Of a DNA stretch of 64,000 nt, positions 35,225 to 43,556 are shown piece by piece. Made by a program: the position numbers and the translations under genes. The stretch is taken from the NCBI GenBank assembly GCA_964539395.1, contig CAZIIU010000006.1, positions 1-64,000 on the forward strand, given 5' to 3'. The notes under the pieces were generated by a model. The model had not been told where the DNA came from and ran no database searches. It worked only from the letters and a program-made list of their open reading frames with translations. This stretch comes from M55B112 sp964539395. GTDB lineage: Bacteria; Bacteroidota; Bacteroidia; Bacteroidales; GCA-2748055. Each line of letters opens with the position of its first letter. The first letter of the stretch is position 1.

Positions 35225-35262
35225 AAAAAGCAGTAAAAATTTGTTTTTACTGCTTTTTTTTT
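35225..35262 (+). terminator. strong intrinsic terminator after ppdK
   Basis: A 15-pair perfect stem (35225-35239 with 35244-35258) with loop TTTG, whose 3' arm runs on in T to 35262. It begins 18 bases after the ppdK stop. The A-rich 5' arm makes it capable of working on both strands. Confidence 0.92.
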
Positions 35263-35323
35263 GACCTTTGAATATGCTGGTAGTATTAATTACCAGGTCC
35301 AACCGTGTATTAATAAGCTGATC

Positions 35324-36940
35324 ATGATCGATTTTATTGAAAGCGTTAATCTGAACCAGTATGGTATTTCAGGAAATCTGGATATTGTACGTAATCCATC
35401 CTATGACTTGCTCTATCAGGAGGAGTTAAACGACTCCCTTGATGGGTTTGAAAGAGGTGTCTTAACTGAGCTGGGTGCCGTAAAGGTTGATACAGGGAAG
35501 TTTACCGGCAGATCACCTAAGGATAAATATGTCGTTTTAGATGATACAACACGAGATACGGTCTGGTGGAAATCTGATACAGCTAAAAGTTCTGATAACA
35601 AGCCTATCAGTCAGGAGGTCTGGCAAAAGGGTTACAGGCTGGCAGCCAATCAACTCTCAGGAAAAAGAGTGTTCGTAATGGATGCATATTGCGGGGCCAA
35701 TGAGAATTCCCGTTTAAAAGTTCGTTTTATCATGGAAGTTGCATGGCAGGCACATTTTGTAAAGAATATGTTCATCCGGCCGACTGAAGAGGAGCTGAGG
35801 GATTTTGAACCGGATTTTGTAATGCTGAATGCAGCCAAAACAACAAATCCCGAATGGAGAGAACAAGGGTTGAACTCAGAGGTATTTGTCTTCTTTAACT
35901 TAACAGAGCATATGGGTGTAATAGGCGGTTCATGGTATGGTGGTGAAATGAAGAAAGGAATTTTTTCGATCATGAACTATTACCTGCCATTAAAGGGAAT
36001 TGCCGCAATGCACTGCTCTGCCAATGTATGCAGGGATGGTAAAACAGCGATTTTCTTCGGTCTGTCCGGTACAGGCAAAACAACATTGTCAACCGATCCT
36101 CACCGGGCTTTGATAGGGGATGATGAACATGGCTGGGACGATGATGGGATCTTCAATTTTGAAGGAGGCTGTTATGCTAAAACCATTCGTTTGAGTAAAG
36201 AAAATGAACCAGACATCTACAAAGCCATCCGGAAAGATGCCTTGCTTGAGAACGTATCTGTCGGGTCTAACGGTAAACTGGATTTTAATGACGATAGCAT
36301 TACAGAAAACACCAGGGTCTCTTACCCCATTTACCACATTGACAATATTGTTCGACCAGTATCGAAAGCCGGACACGCAAGTAAAGTGGTTTTCCTTACT
36401 GCAGATGCATTTGGCGTCATGCCTCCAATCTCGATATTATCCCCAGACCAGACTATATATCATTTCCTTTCAGGTTTTACAGCAAAACTTGCAGGAACAG
36501 AATTGGGTATTAAAGAACCTGTTCCGGCATTTTCAGCCTGTTTTGGAGCAGCATTTCTTATGCTTCACCCAACGAAATACGGGCAGGAGCTTATAAGACG
36601 AATGGAGGCGGCCGGGTCAAGGGCATACCTGGTTAACACGGGCTGGAACGGAACGGGGAAACGTATTTCCATTACAGACACACGTGCAATCATCAATGGG
36701 ATTCTGAACAATGAAGTGGACAATGTTAAAACCAAGGTGATTCCTGTTTTTAATTTGGAAGTCCCTCTGTCTCTTACCGGCGTCGATGATACCATTCTTG
36801 ACCCGCGGGATACATACAGTGATCCAGCCCAATGGGAGTCGAATGCCAGAAAACTGGCTGAGTTGTTTATTAATAGTTTTAAGCAGTTTACAGATACTGA
36901 TGAGGGTATTAGGCTCGAAAAGGCCGGACCGATCCTGTAA
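35324..36940 (+). CDS. pckA: phosphoenolpyruvate carboxykinase (ATP)
   Basis: PckA interconverts oxaloacetate and PEP with ATP. The ATP-type P-loop GLSGTGKTTLS is near residue 246, followed by the metal-site block GDDEHGWDDDG; the substrate stretch FTGRSPKDKY is near the N-terminus. From the ATG at 35324 the product has 538 residues, as in Escherichia coli. The open frame extends upstream to a TTG at 35261, but that lies in the ppdK terminator and adds 21 unrelated residues, so I reject it. Confidence 0.96.
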   Translation: MIDFIESVNLNQYGISGNLDIVRNPSYDLLYQEELNDSLDGFERGVLTELGAVKVDTGKFTGRSPKDKYVVLDDTTRDTVWWKSDTAKSSDNKPISQEVWQKGYRLAANQLSGKRVFVMDAYCGANENSRLKVRFIMEVAWQAHFVKNMFIRPTEEELRDFEPDFVMLNAAKTTNPEWREQGLNSEVFVFFNLTEHMGVIGGSWYGGEMKKGIFSIMNYYLPLKGIAAMHCSANVCRDGKTAIFFGLSGTGKTTLSTDPHRALIGDDEHGWDDDGIFNFEGGCYAKTIRLSKENEPDIYKAIRKDALLENVSVGSNGKLDFNDDSITENTRVSYPIYHIDNIVRPVSKAGHASKVVFLTADAFGVMPPISILSPDQTIYHFLSGFTAKLAGTELGIKEPVPAFSACFGAAFLMLHPTKYGQELIRRMEAAGSRAYLVNTGWNGTGKRISITDTRAIINGILNNEVDNVKTKVIPVFNLEVPLSLTGVDDTILDPRDTYSDPAQWESNARKLAELFINSFKQFTDTDEGIRLEKAGPIL

Positions 36941-36968
36941 TTAGCAGATTGTTACCTGTTATAGCCAC

Positions 36969-37631
36969 ATGAATATGATATCCTTTACCAGCAGTCATCT
37001 TTTCCTTTTGTGGATGTTGCCATTAGCCTATTTACTTGGATCAATTCCAACTGCAGTCTGGATTGGACGTCTTTTTTACGGGATCGATGTAAGGGAACAT
37101 GGTAGTGGTAACGCCGGTGCGACCAATGTGATGCGTGTTTTGGGCGTGAAAACTGGCCTTCCGGTACTGGTTTTTGATCTGATTAAGGGGTGGTTGGCGG
37201 TAAATCTCCTGCACCTGCAAAACAGTATTGACCAGCAGGAGGAATTGTTTATGGTAGTATCAATACTTCTTGGTGTTATGGCGGTAGCTGGACATGTTTT
37301 TCCGGTATTTGCCCAATTCAGGGGAGGAAAGGGCGTTGCTACCATTTCTGGCGTTTGTTTTGCACTTCATCTTCCGGCGACATTATCGGCATTGGCAATA
37401 TTCATTTTGATTATGGTTCTTTTTAAATATGTCTCACTTGCTTCAATTATTGCTGGTATCTCCTTTCCGGTATGGACCATTCTCGTTTATACAACTCCTT
37501 ATACATCGCTGTGGTGGTTTTCAATCGTTGCTGCAATAATTCTGATTGTTACACATCGCAGGAATATTACAAGACTTGCAAGGGGAACCGAGGGCAGGGC
37601 AACATTTCTTTTTGGAAGAAAAAAACAATAA
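36969..37631 (+). CDS. plsY: glycerol-3-phosphate acyltransferase PlsY
   Basis: PlsY acylates glycerol-3-phosphate from acyl-phosphate, the first step of phospholipid synthesis. It is an integral membrane protein with about five helices, and its three conserved cytoplasmic motifs are visible: GSIPTAVWIGR near residue 18, GSGNAGATNVMRVLG near residue 40 and FRGGKGVAT near residue 117. Length 220 residues. It ends 10 bases before the convergent cdaA gene. Confidence 0.95.
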   Translation: MNMISFTSSHLFLLWMLPLAYLLGSIPTAVWIGRLFYGIDVREHGSGNAGATNVMRVLGVKTGLPVLVFDLIKGWLAVNLLHLQNSIDQQEELFMVVSILLGVMAVAGHVFPVFAQFRGGKGVATISGVCFALHLPATLSALAIFILIMVLFKYVSLASIIAGISFPVWTILVYTTPYTSLWWFSIVAAIILIVTHRRNITRLARGTEGRATFLFGRKKQ

Positions 37632-37641
37632 CCCTTCTGGA

Positions 37642-38424
37642 TTATTCCCCGAATTCTTCATCCAGCTTCTGAGCCAGGAAATTTATGCCAATATTTTTCT
37701 GCAATATCCCGTTTTCAGCAATGGAAATCTGGCCTGTTTCCTCAGAAACTATAACCACCAATGAATCCGTCACTTCTGATATTCCTAAAGCAGCACGGTG
37801 TCTCAGGCCATATTCCGGGGGAAGGTTCGGTTTATCGGTCACTGGAAGAATCACTCTGGCTGCAACAATCTGGTCCCGGTCTATAACTATGGCACCATCG
37901 TGAAGGGGCCCAGTTTTATTAAAAATGCTTGTGATCAACCTGCTAGACATCTTGCTTTTTAATACCTCCGCCGGGTCTGTATACATATTCAGATTCGATC
38001 TACGCCTGATTACAATTAATGCGCCCGTTTTAGTTTGAGACATTTGCATAACTGCCTTAAGTACAGATTTTACAGGAATTCTTGCTTTTGATTCAAAACG
38101 CATATTAAAGATACGGTCCAGGCTGATCATGTTTCCGTCAATATACCTGGACCCCATGTATATTAGAAATCTTCGTATCTCCTGTTGAAATACAATTATT
38201 AATGCAATAACTCCAACTCCGATTACCTGTCCGATAATCGAACTTAATAGCTCCATCTGCAATGCCTTTACTACCCACCAAAAAATGTAAATGATCGCTA
38301 TAACTATGATGATGTTCAGCGCAACGGTTCCCCTTACCAGTATGTAAAGCTGGTAAAGGAGTATCGCAACAAGAATTATGTCGATGATATCCAGTAATCT
38401 GATATGTATGAAAAGTGATATCAT
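37642..38424 (-). CDS. cdaA: diadenylate cyclase CdaA
   Basis: CdaA makes cyclic di-AMP from two ATP. Three N-terminal transmembrane helices (residues 1-80) precede the DAC domain with both signature motifs, DGA at 176-178 and RHR at 208-210. Length 260 residues. It lies 42 bases behind folP on the minus strand, an arrangement seen in other Bacteroidota, rather than beside cdaR/glmM as in Firmicutes. Confidence 0.95.
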   Translation of the reverse strand: MISLFIHIRLLDIIDIILVAILLYQLYILVRGTVALNIIIVIAIIYIFWWVVKALQMELLSSIIGQVIGVGVIALIIVFQQEIRRFLIYMGSRYIDGNMISLDRIFNMRFESKARIPVKSVLKAVMQMSQTKTGALIVIRRRSNLNMYTDPAEVLKSKMSSRLITSIFNKTGPLHDGAIVIDRDQIVAARVILPVTDKPNLPPEYGLRHRAALGISEVTDSLVVIVSEETGQISIAENGILQKNIGINFLAQKLDEEFGE

Positions 38425-38466
38425 GAGAATTAAATAATGACTAAAAGTACAAAAAGATGTTCACTT

Positions 38467-39342
38467 TTAGCTTTCTCCGTGAACCTTGTTAAAGATTCTA
38501 ATTGCTTCAGAAGCAGCTTTAACATCGTGTACCCTGACAATATTCACACCTCTTTCAAGCAGGATCATATGAGCAGCTGTGGTGCCATTCAGACAGTCAT
38601 CCCTTGTGGTATCAAGAAGTTTGTATATCATGGATTTTCTTGAGATACCAATAACGATCGGTAGTTCAAACATATTGAATGCACTTAATTGTCTCATTAT
38701 CGAATAATTATGGTCCATTGTTTTCCCAAAGCCAAAACCAGGATCAATTAAAACGTCTGAAATGCCAGTTCTGTGAAGTTGATTGATCTTTTCTGAGAAG
38801 AAACGGATTACTTCGTCTGTTACATTGCTATATTCCGGTTTATCCTGCATATTCCCGGGGATACCTTTCATATGCATAATAATGTATGGAACATTCAATT
38901 GCGCAATAGTACTAAACATCTCAGGGTCGATCTCACCTGCTGAAATATCGTTAACCATATCAGCGCCATAGCTTGAAACCATTTCAGAGGCTACAGAAGC
39001 ATGATAGGTATCGATAGAGATAATGAGATCGGGGAATTCCTTACGTATTAGCGATATTACCGGTCTGAGTCTGACTATCTCTTCCTCAGCACTTGAAAGT
39101 GGTGCTCCCGGTCTTGAGGAAGCTGCTCCAATATCTAAAATGTCCATTCCCTCCGCAATCATTTTCCTGGCTTGCTGAAGAGCATTTGAAGGATCTTCAT
39201 ATTGCCCGCCATCATAGAAAGAATCAGGTGTAATATTCAGGATCCCCATGATCCTGGGTTGTTCAAGTCCCAAAAGTTTACCCCTGCAGTTGAGGCTTCT
39301 GTTCTTCGAAAAAAATGTATCTTTAGCCCTAATTTTTAGCAT
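38467..39342 (-). CDS. folP: dihydropteroate synthase
   Basis: FolP condenses the pterin pyrophosphate with p-aminobenzoate in folate synthesis and is the sulfonamide target. Motifs: MGILNITPDSFYDGG near residue 31, DIGAASSRPGA near residue 66 (usually DIGGESTRPG), DMVNDISAG, and the C-terminal RVHDV. Length 291 residues. It is the first gene of the folP-cdaA pair. Confidence 0.95.
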   Translation of the reverse strand: MLKIRAKDTFFSKNRSLNCRGKLLGLEQPRIMGILNITPDSFYDGGQYEDPSNALQQARKMIAEGMDILDIGAASSRPGAPLSSAEEEIVRLRPVISLIRKEFPDLIISIDTYHASVASEMVSSYGADMVNDISAGEIDPEMFSTIAQLNVPYIIMHMKGIPGNMQDKPEYSNVTDEVIRFFSEKINQLHRTGISDVLIDPGFGFGKTMDHNYSIMRQLSAFNMFELPIVIGISRKSMIYKLLDTTRDDCLNGTTAAHMILLERGVNIVRVHDVKAASEAIRIFNKVHGES

Positions 39343-39443
39343 GCAAATGATCTGACAGTATAATATATTCAGTCGTTAGAATAGTTGGGAAACTCCCATG
39401 ACAAATTAAGTAAAATTTATTTATATTCAACCCAAAACTACTG

Positions 39444-40118
39444 ATGAGATTCCTTGTAATTGAAGGATTGGACGGATCAGGAAAATCGACCCAGGTTGTT
39501 CTTTTAAAATCCTATCTGGATAAGAAGAATATTGGTTACAGGTACCTGCATTTTCCTAGGCTTGAAGTGGGGGTGTATGGAAATTTAATTGCACGTTTTC
39601 TTCGGGGAGAAATGGGCGATATTGACATGGTGGATCCTTATCTCATTGCCCTGATTTTTGCTGGCGACAGGATGGAGGCCAAATCCATCATTGAATCGTG
39701 GCTTGAACAGGACTTCCTCGTGATAGTTGACCGGTATGTATATTCAAATATCGCCTTTCAGGGAGCAAAGTGCAACAGTCGCGCAGAACAAAACAAATTA
39801 GCAGAGTGGATTGTAAACCTCGAATATGCTGTGCATCAGCTTCCGGTTCCCGACATGAACATATTTCTTGATGTGCCATTCAGCTTTACTGAAAAACTGT
39901 TGTCGGGTAAACGCCAGGGCGATGACAGGCAGTATCTGAGAGGGCTGGAAGATATTCATGAAAAAGACCTGGAATTTCAATACAGGGTTCGTGAGATTTA
40001 CCACACCATTTGTATGCGGTTAGGGAATCTGACTATTCTAAATTGTGCAGATAATAGCGATCAGATGAAAGCTCCCGATGAAGTATTTGAAGATCTTAGG
40101 GAGGTTATTGGAGTATAA
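39444..40118 (+). CDS. tmk: thymidylate kinase
   Basis: Tmk phosphorylates dTMP to dTDP. The P-loop EGLDGSGKSTQ is at residues 6-16, the DRYVYSNIAFQGAK DR[YH] block near residue 98, and a lid-like KRQGDDRQY stretch near residue 152. Length 224 residues, slightly longer than usual. The 101-base gap upstream holds only a small 5-pair hairpin (39386-39398). It begins the tmk to tpiA plus-strand run. Confidence 0.88.
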   Translation: MRFLVIEGLDGSGKSTQVVLLKSYLDKKNIGYRYLHFPRLEVGVYGNLIARFLRGEMGDIDMVDPYLIALIFAGDRMEAKSIIESWLEQDFLVIVDRYVYSNIAFQGAKCNSRAEQNKLAEWIVNLEYAVHQLPVPDMNIFLDVPFSFTEKLLSGKRQGDDRQYLRGLEDIHEKDLEFQYRVREIYHTICMRLGNLTILNCADNSDQMKAPDEVFEDLREVIGV

Positions 40119-40139
40119 TCAGTATAGAACCATGGAATT

Positions 40140-41507
40140 ATGAGGACATTAAGACTAGTGAGTCGGTTTATTTTAGGGATATTGTTTATTTTTAGTGGTT
40201 TTGTTAAGGCTATCGATCCCCTGGGATCAGCATATAAGTTCTCAGACTATTTTTATGCATTCGGATTGGATTTCATGGATGCAATTTCACTTCCTCTGGG
40301 AATTATTCTAGCAGCTTTTGAGTTTATGCTGGGTTGTGTTCTTATTCTGGGACTTCAGAAGCGCATGGTCTATTGGATTCTATTAATCTTTATGAGTTTT
40401 TTTACGCTACTAACCCTCGTGATCGCTATAACGGATCCGGTTACAGATTGCGGGTGTTTTGGTGATGCAATTATACTTTCAAATTGGGAAACATTTATTA
40501 AAAATCTGGTATTCATGGTATTTGCTATTGTTCTCTTCAGGTTTAGAAGAAGGGCAGTAAATGCATATCATAGCCTGATCGAACGGTCTATCATTATCTT
40601 TTTATTTGCCGTCTCTGTTGCTGTATCAATAAACGCAGTAAGACACTTACCTCCGCTTGATTTCAGACCATTCAAGGTCGGGACTTATATTCCGGCCGCG
40701 ATGGAGGTACCAGAGGATGCTCCGAAGGATGAATATAATACAATACTCTACTACAAAAACACGGAGACTGGTTTGACGGAAGAATTTTCCATTGAGGACT
40801 ATCCAAGGGATACAGTGAAGTATCAGTTTGTTTCAAGTGAATCTATTCTTATAAAAGCAGGTTTTGAACCACCTATTAACAATTTTGGAATATTTGATCC
40901 AAATGGATTTGATGTTACTGATGGAATCCTGTCATTTAATGGCTATACCTTGCTTATGATTAGTCATGATTTAAAGAAAGCGGATAAGTCGGCTCTTATA
41001 GATGGAAACAATTGGTCAAAGCTTGAACGGTTGGCAGGCGATTTCAGGTTTATTCCTGTAACAGCATCCATGAGCAGTACAATTGAGGAGGTATCTTTAA
41101 GTGCTGGTTTGGATTACAGTTTTTATAGCGGTGACGACATTATGCTGAAAACCATGATCCGGTCTGACCCTGGATTTATGATAATAAAAGATGGAACAAT
41201 TATGGCAAAATGGGGGTATCGGGATTTTCCGGTATTCCAGTCCTGGAACAATAACTGGGTCGAACTGATTCGCCAGTATAATGAACATGCTGATCCTGAG
41301 ATAATGATGCTGATTGAAGAGGGGCTGATGGAAGAATTGCAGCTGGAGATGGTCGAATTTGGTAGTACAGCAAATATGGTCATAGCACAAAATTATACAG
41401 CACGTATTGACAAGCAGTTTAAAATCCTTGCAATACTTGCCATCTTTTTGGTTTTGACCCTGCCTGGGTTGATAAAATCCATAAAAAAAACCAGACGTGT
41501 ATATTAA
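40140..41507 (+). CDS. DoxX/MauE-type membrane protein (BT_3928 family)
   Basis: A 455-residue membrane protein. Residues 1-150 form a four-helix DoxX/MauE-like domain, with the CxC pair in DPVTDCGCFGDA near residue 101 that is typical of MauE-like disulfide-handling proteins. One more helix lies near residue 155, followed by a ~240-residue soluble domain and a C-terminal helix (about 430-447) with a Lys/Arg tail. The BT_3928 name is what this family is called in Bacteroides, where it also lies near tpiA. A thiol-redox role is inference. It overlaps the next gene by 11 bases. Confidence 0.8.
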   Translation: MRTLRLVSRFILGILFIFSGFVKAIDPLGSAYKFSDYFYAFGLDFMDAISLPLGIILAAFEFMLGCVLILGLQKRMVYWILLIFMSFFTLLTLVIAITDPVTDCGCFGDAIILSNWETFIKNLVFMVFAIVLFRFRRRAVNAYHSLIERSIIIFLFAVSVAVSINAVRHLPPLDFRPFKVGTYIPAAMEVPEDAPKDEYNTILYYKNTETGLTEEFSIEDYPRDTVKYQFVSSESILIKAGFEPPINNFGIFDPNGFDVTDGILSFNGYTLLMISHDLKKADKSALIDGNNWSKLERLAGDFRFIPVTASMSSTIEEVSLSAGLDYSFYSGDDIMLKTMIRSDPGFMIIKDGTIMAKWGYRDFPVFQSWNNNWVELIRQYNEHADPEIMMLIEEGLMEELQLEMVEFGSTANMVIAQNYTARIDKQFKILAILAIFLVLTLPGLIKSIKKTRRVY

Positions 41508-42576
41508 TATACTTCGTAAGTTATTTTACGGTTTAGTCGTTCTTTGGGGGGTGGTTACCCTGGTTTTTTTTCTATTTAAAGTGCTTCCCGGTGACCCGGC
41601 GAGAATGATGCTTGGTCAAAGAGCTGATTTGCAGACGGTGGAGATGATCAGAAAAGAACTAGGTCTTGACAAGAGATTAAGCATTCAATATATCAGTTAT
41701 CTGAATGATCTTTCACCAGTATCTTTTCATAGTACCTCAAATACCGATAGCAATTTCTACTTTAATTCTTCCAGGTATTCCAGGTATACTAAGATTATAC
41801 AATTTAAAGGCTACGTAATTGTTTTAAAGGTACCATATATGGGGGTGAGCTATCAGAACCAACGCAATGTAACAGGCATGATAGCAGACGTTTTGCCCTC
41901 CACTTTTTTACTTGCATTTACAGCCATGCTGCTTGCTTTTACAACAGGGTTATTTATGGGTATTCTTTGTGCCTTTTGGAAAGACACCTGGTTCGACAGA
42001 ATATCATTGGTTGTCAGTACAATTGGAGTTTCTTTGCCGTCATTTTTTACGGCAATTCTATTTGGATGGCTCTTTGCATTTGTTTTGGCCGAATATACAC
42101 ATCTTAATCTTACCGGCAATATTTATGAAATAGATGACATGGGAACGGGAAAGGTTTTGCAACTTAAAAATCTGATACTTCCGGCTCTTACACTGGCAAT
42201 CAGGCCATTATCAATAATACTGCAGCTGTCACGCAATGCCCTGCTGGATGTACTCGGACAGGATTATATTCGAACTGCCAGAGCAAAAGGATTGAGATTT
42301 TCCCAGATAGTACTACGTCATGCCTTGCGTAATTCTCTGAATCCAATTGTTACAGCTGTAAGCGGGTGGTTTGCCTCACTGATGGCCGGAGTGGTATTTG
42401 TCGAATATATTTTCGGCTGGAAAGGATTGGGATACCTTATCGTTAATGCCCTGAACCAATATGATATGCCCGTGGTACTTGGATCAGTAATTACAATAGC
42501 TATAGTATTTGTTGTAATAAATATCCTCGTGGACCTGGTATACGCGGTACTTGATCCGCGGGTTAGAGATGTTTGA
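41497..42576 (+). CDS. OppB/DppB-family ABC transporter permease
   Basis: A 359-residue permease with the N-terminal helix and VLPGDPARMMLGQ block of the OppB/DppB group, five further helices, and the EAA loop DYIRTARAKGL near residue 258. The partner permease, ATPase and binding protein genes are not beside it, so this permease is separated from its complex. Start is GTG at 41497, inside the end of the upstream gene; no better start was seen. It is longer than most OppB proteins because of an insert around residues 70-115. Confidence 0.88.
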   Translation: MYINILRKLFYGLVVLWGVVTLVFFLFKVLPGDPARMMLGQRADLQTVEMIRKELGLDKRLSIQYISYLNDLSPVSFHSTSNTDSNFYFNSSRYSRYTKIIQFKGYVIVLKVPYMGVSYQNQRNVTGMIADVLPSTFLLAFTAMLLAFTTGLFMGILCAFWKDTWFDRISLVVSTIGVSLPSFFTAILFGWLFAFVLAEYTHLNLTGNIYEIDDMGTGKVLQLKNLILPALTLAIRPLSIILQLSRNALLDVLGQDYIRTARAKGLRFSQIVLRHALRNSLNPIVTAVSGWFASLMAGVVFVEYIFGWKGLGYLIVNALNQYDMPVVLGSVITIAIVFVVINILVDLVYAVLDPRVRDV

Positions 42577-42612
42577 TAAGTTTAATTTATGTTCCGGTTG
42601 AACTGGTGTTGT

Positions 42613-42644
42613 TTTGCCGTGTGAGCGAAAAAAATGTATCTTTA
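42613..42644 (+). promoter_or_regulatory. tpiA promoter
   Basis: TTTG at 42613-42616 and TATCTTTA at 42637-42644, spaced 20 bases, lie 36 bases before the tpiA start. The -7 element is the same TATCTTTA variant as in front of serC. Confidence 0.5.
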
Positions 42645-42679
42645 AAAACAGATTATTAATTGTTAATGAATAAATTATT

Positions 42680-43429
42680 ATGAGACAGAAAATTGTTGCC
42701 GGAAACTGGAAGATGAACACACTTTTACATGAAGGACTTGAACTTGCAAAAGCCGTTGAAGGTGCCGCACAGGAAAGTAAAAGTGATGTAAGAATTATTA
42801 TTGCTCCACCCTTTACCCATCTGGCAAAAGTGAGAGAAGTAATAAGTAACGTGAAACTTGCTGCTCAGAATTGTTCAGATAAGGAAAAAGGAGCATTTAC
42901 CGGTGAAATTTCTCCTGAAATGCTTAAGTCTGCCGGTGTTGAGTATGTAATTATTGGCCATTCGGAAAGAAGGTCCTATTACCATGAGGATGATTCCTTG
43001 TTAAATAGAAAAGTCAGGCTATCCATTTCGAAAGGATTATCTCCTGTTTTTTGTTGCGGTGAACTACTCGAAGAAAGGGAAGCTAAAGAGCACTTTAATG
43101 TGATCAGTAAGCAGATTGCAATCGGGCTTAAAGATGTTACGGCAGAGGAATTAGAACATGTAATAATTGCTTATGAACCTGTGTGGGCAATCGGAACTGG
43201 TGTGACAGCTTCTCCGGATCAGGCGCAGGAAATGCACCATTATATTCGGCAGCTGATATCAGAATTGTATAATGACAGCATTGCAGACTCAGTGACTATA
43301 CTATATGGAGGCAGTTGCAATCCTTCAAATGCCCGCGAGCTGTTTTCAAATTCTGATGTTGATGGAGGATTAATTGGTGGTGCTTCATTAAAGGCCGATG
43401 ATTTTATCAGCATTGTGAATTCTTTTTAA
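42680..43429 (+). CDS. tpiA: triosephosphate isomerase
   Basis: TpiA interconverts glyceraldehyde-3-phosphate and dihydroxyacetone phosphate. The complete catalytic set is visible: GNWKMN (Lys near residue 12), IIGHSERR (His near 96) and AYEPVWAIGTG (Glu near 168), plus the phosphate-binding GGAS loop near the C-terminus. Length 249 residues. Confidence 0.97.
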   Translation: MRQKIVAGNWKMNTLLHEGLELAKAVEGAAQESKSDVRIIIAPPFTHLAKVREVISNVKLAAQNCSDKEKGAFTGEISPEMLKSAGVEYVIIGHSERRSYYHEDDSLLNRKVRLSISKGLSPVFCCGELLEEREAKEHFNVISKQIAIGLKDVTAEELEHVIIAYEPVWAIGTGVTASPDQAQEMHHYIRQLISELYNDSIADSVTILYGGSCNPSNARELFSNSDVDGGLIGGASLKADDFISIVNSF

Positions 43430-43556
43430 TAGGAATCATGTATTTACCAGGCCCCGTTTTTAGTTGTTTTTAATGAATCCATTTGATCCGATAATGTGAT
43501 TTTGTATTTCGATTTCACTGTTTCTCTAGATATCTTCTTGCATTAATCTGTATTTT

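Noticed and set aside
35261..35323. TTG start for pckA at 35261
   Set aside because: The added 21 residues begin in the ppdK terminator and are not PckA-like; ATG 35324 gives the standard length.
39386..39398. Small hairpin TGGGA-AAC-TCCCA before tmk
   Set aside because: Five pairs with no T tract and no repeat elsewhere noticed; too weak for a terminator or operator call.
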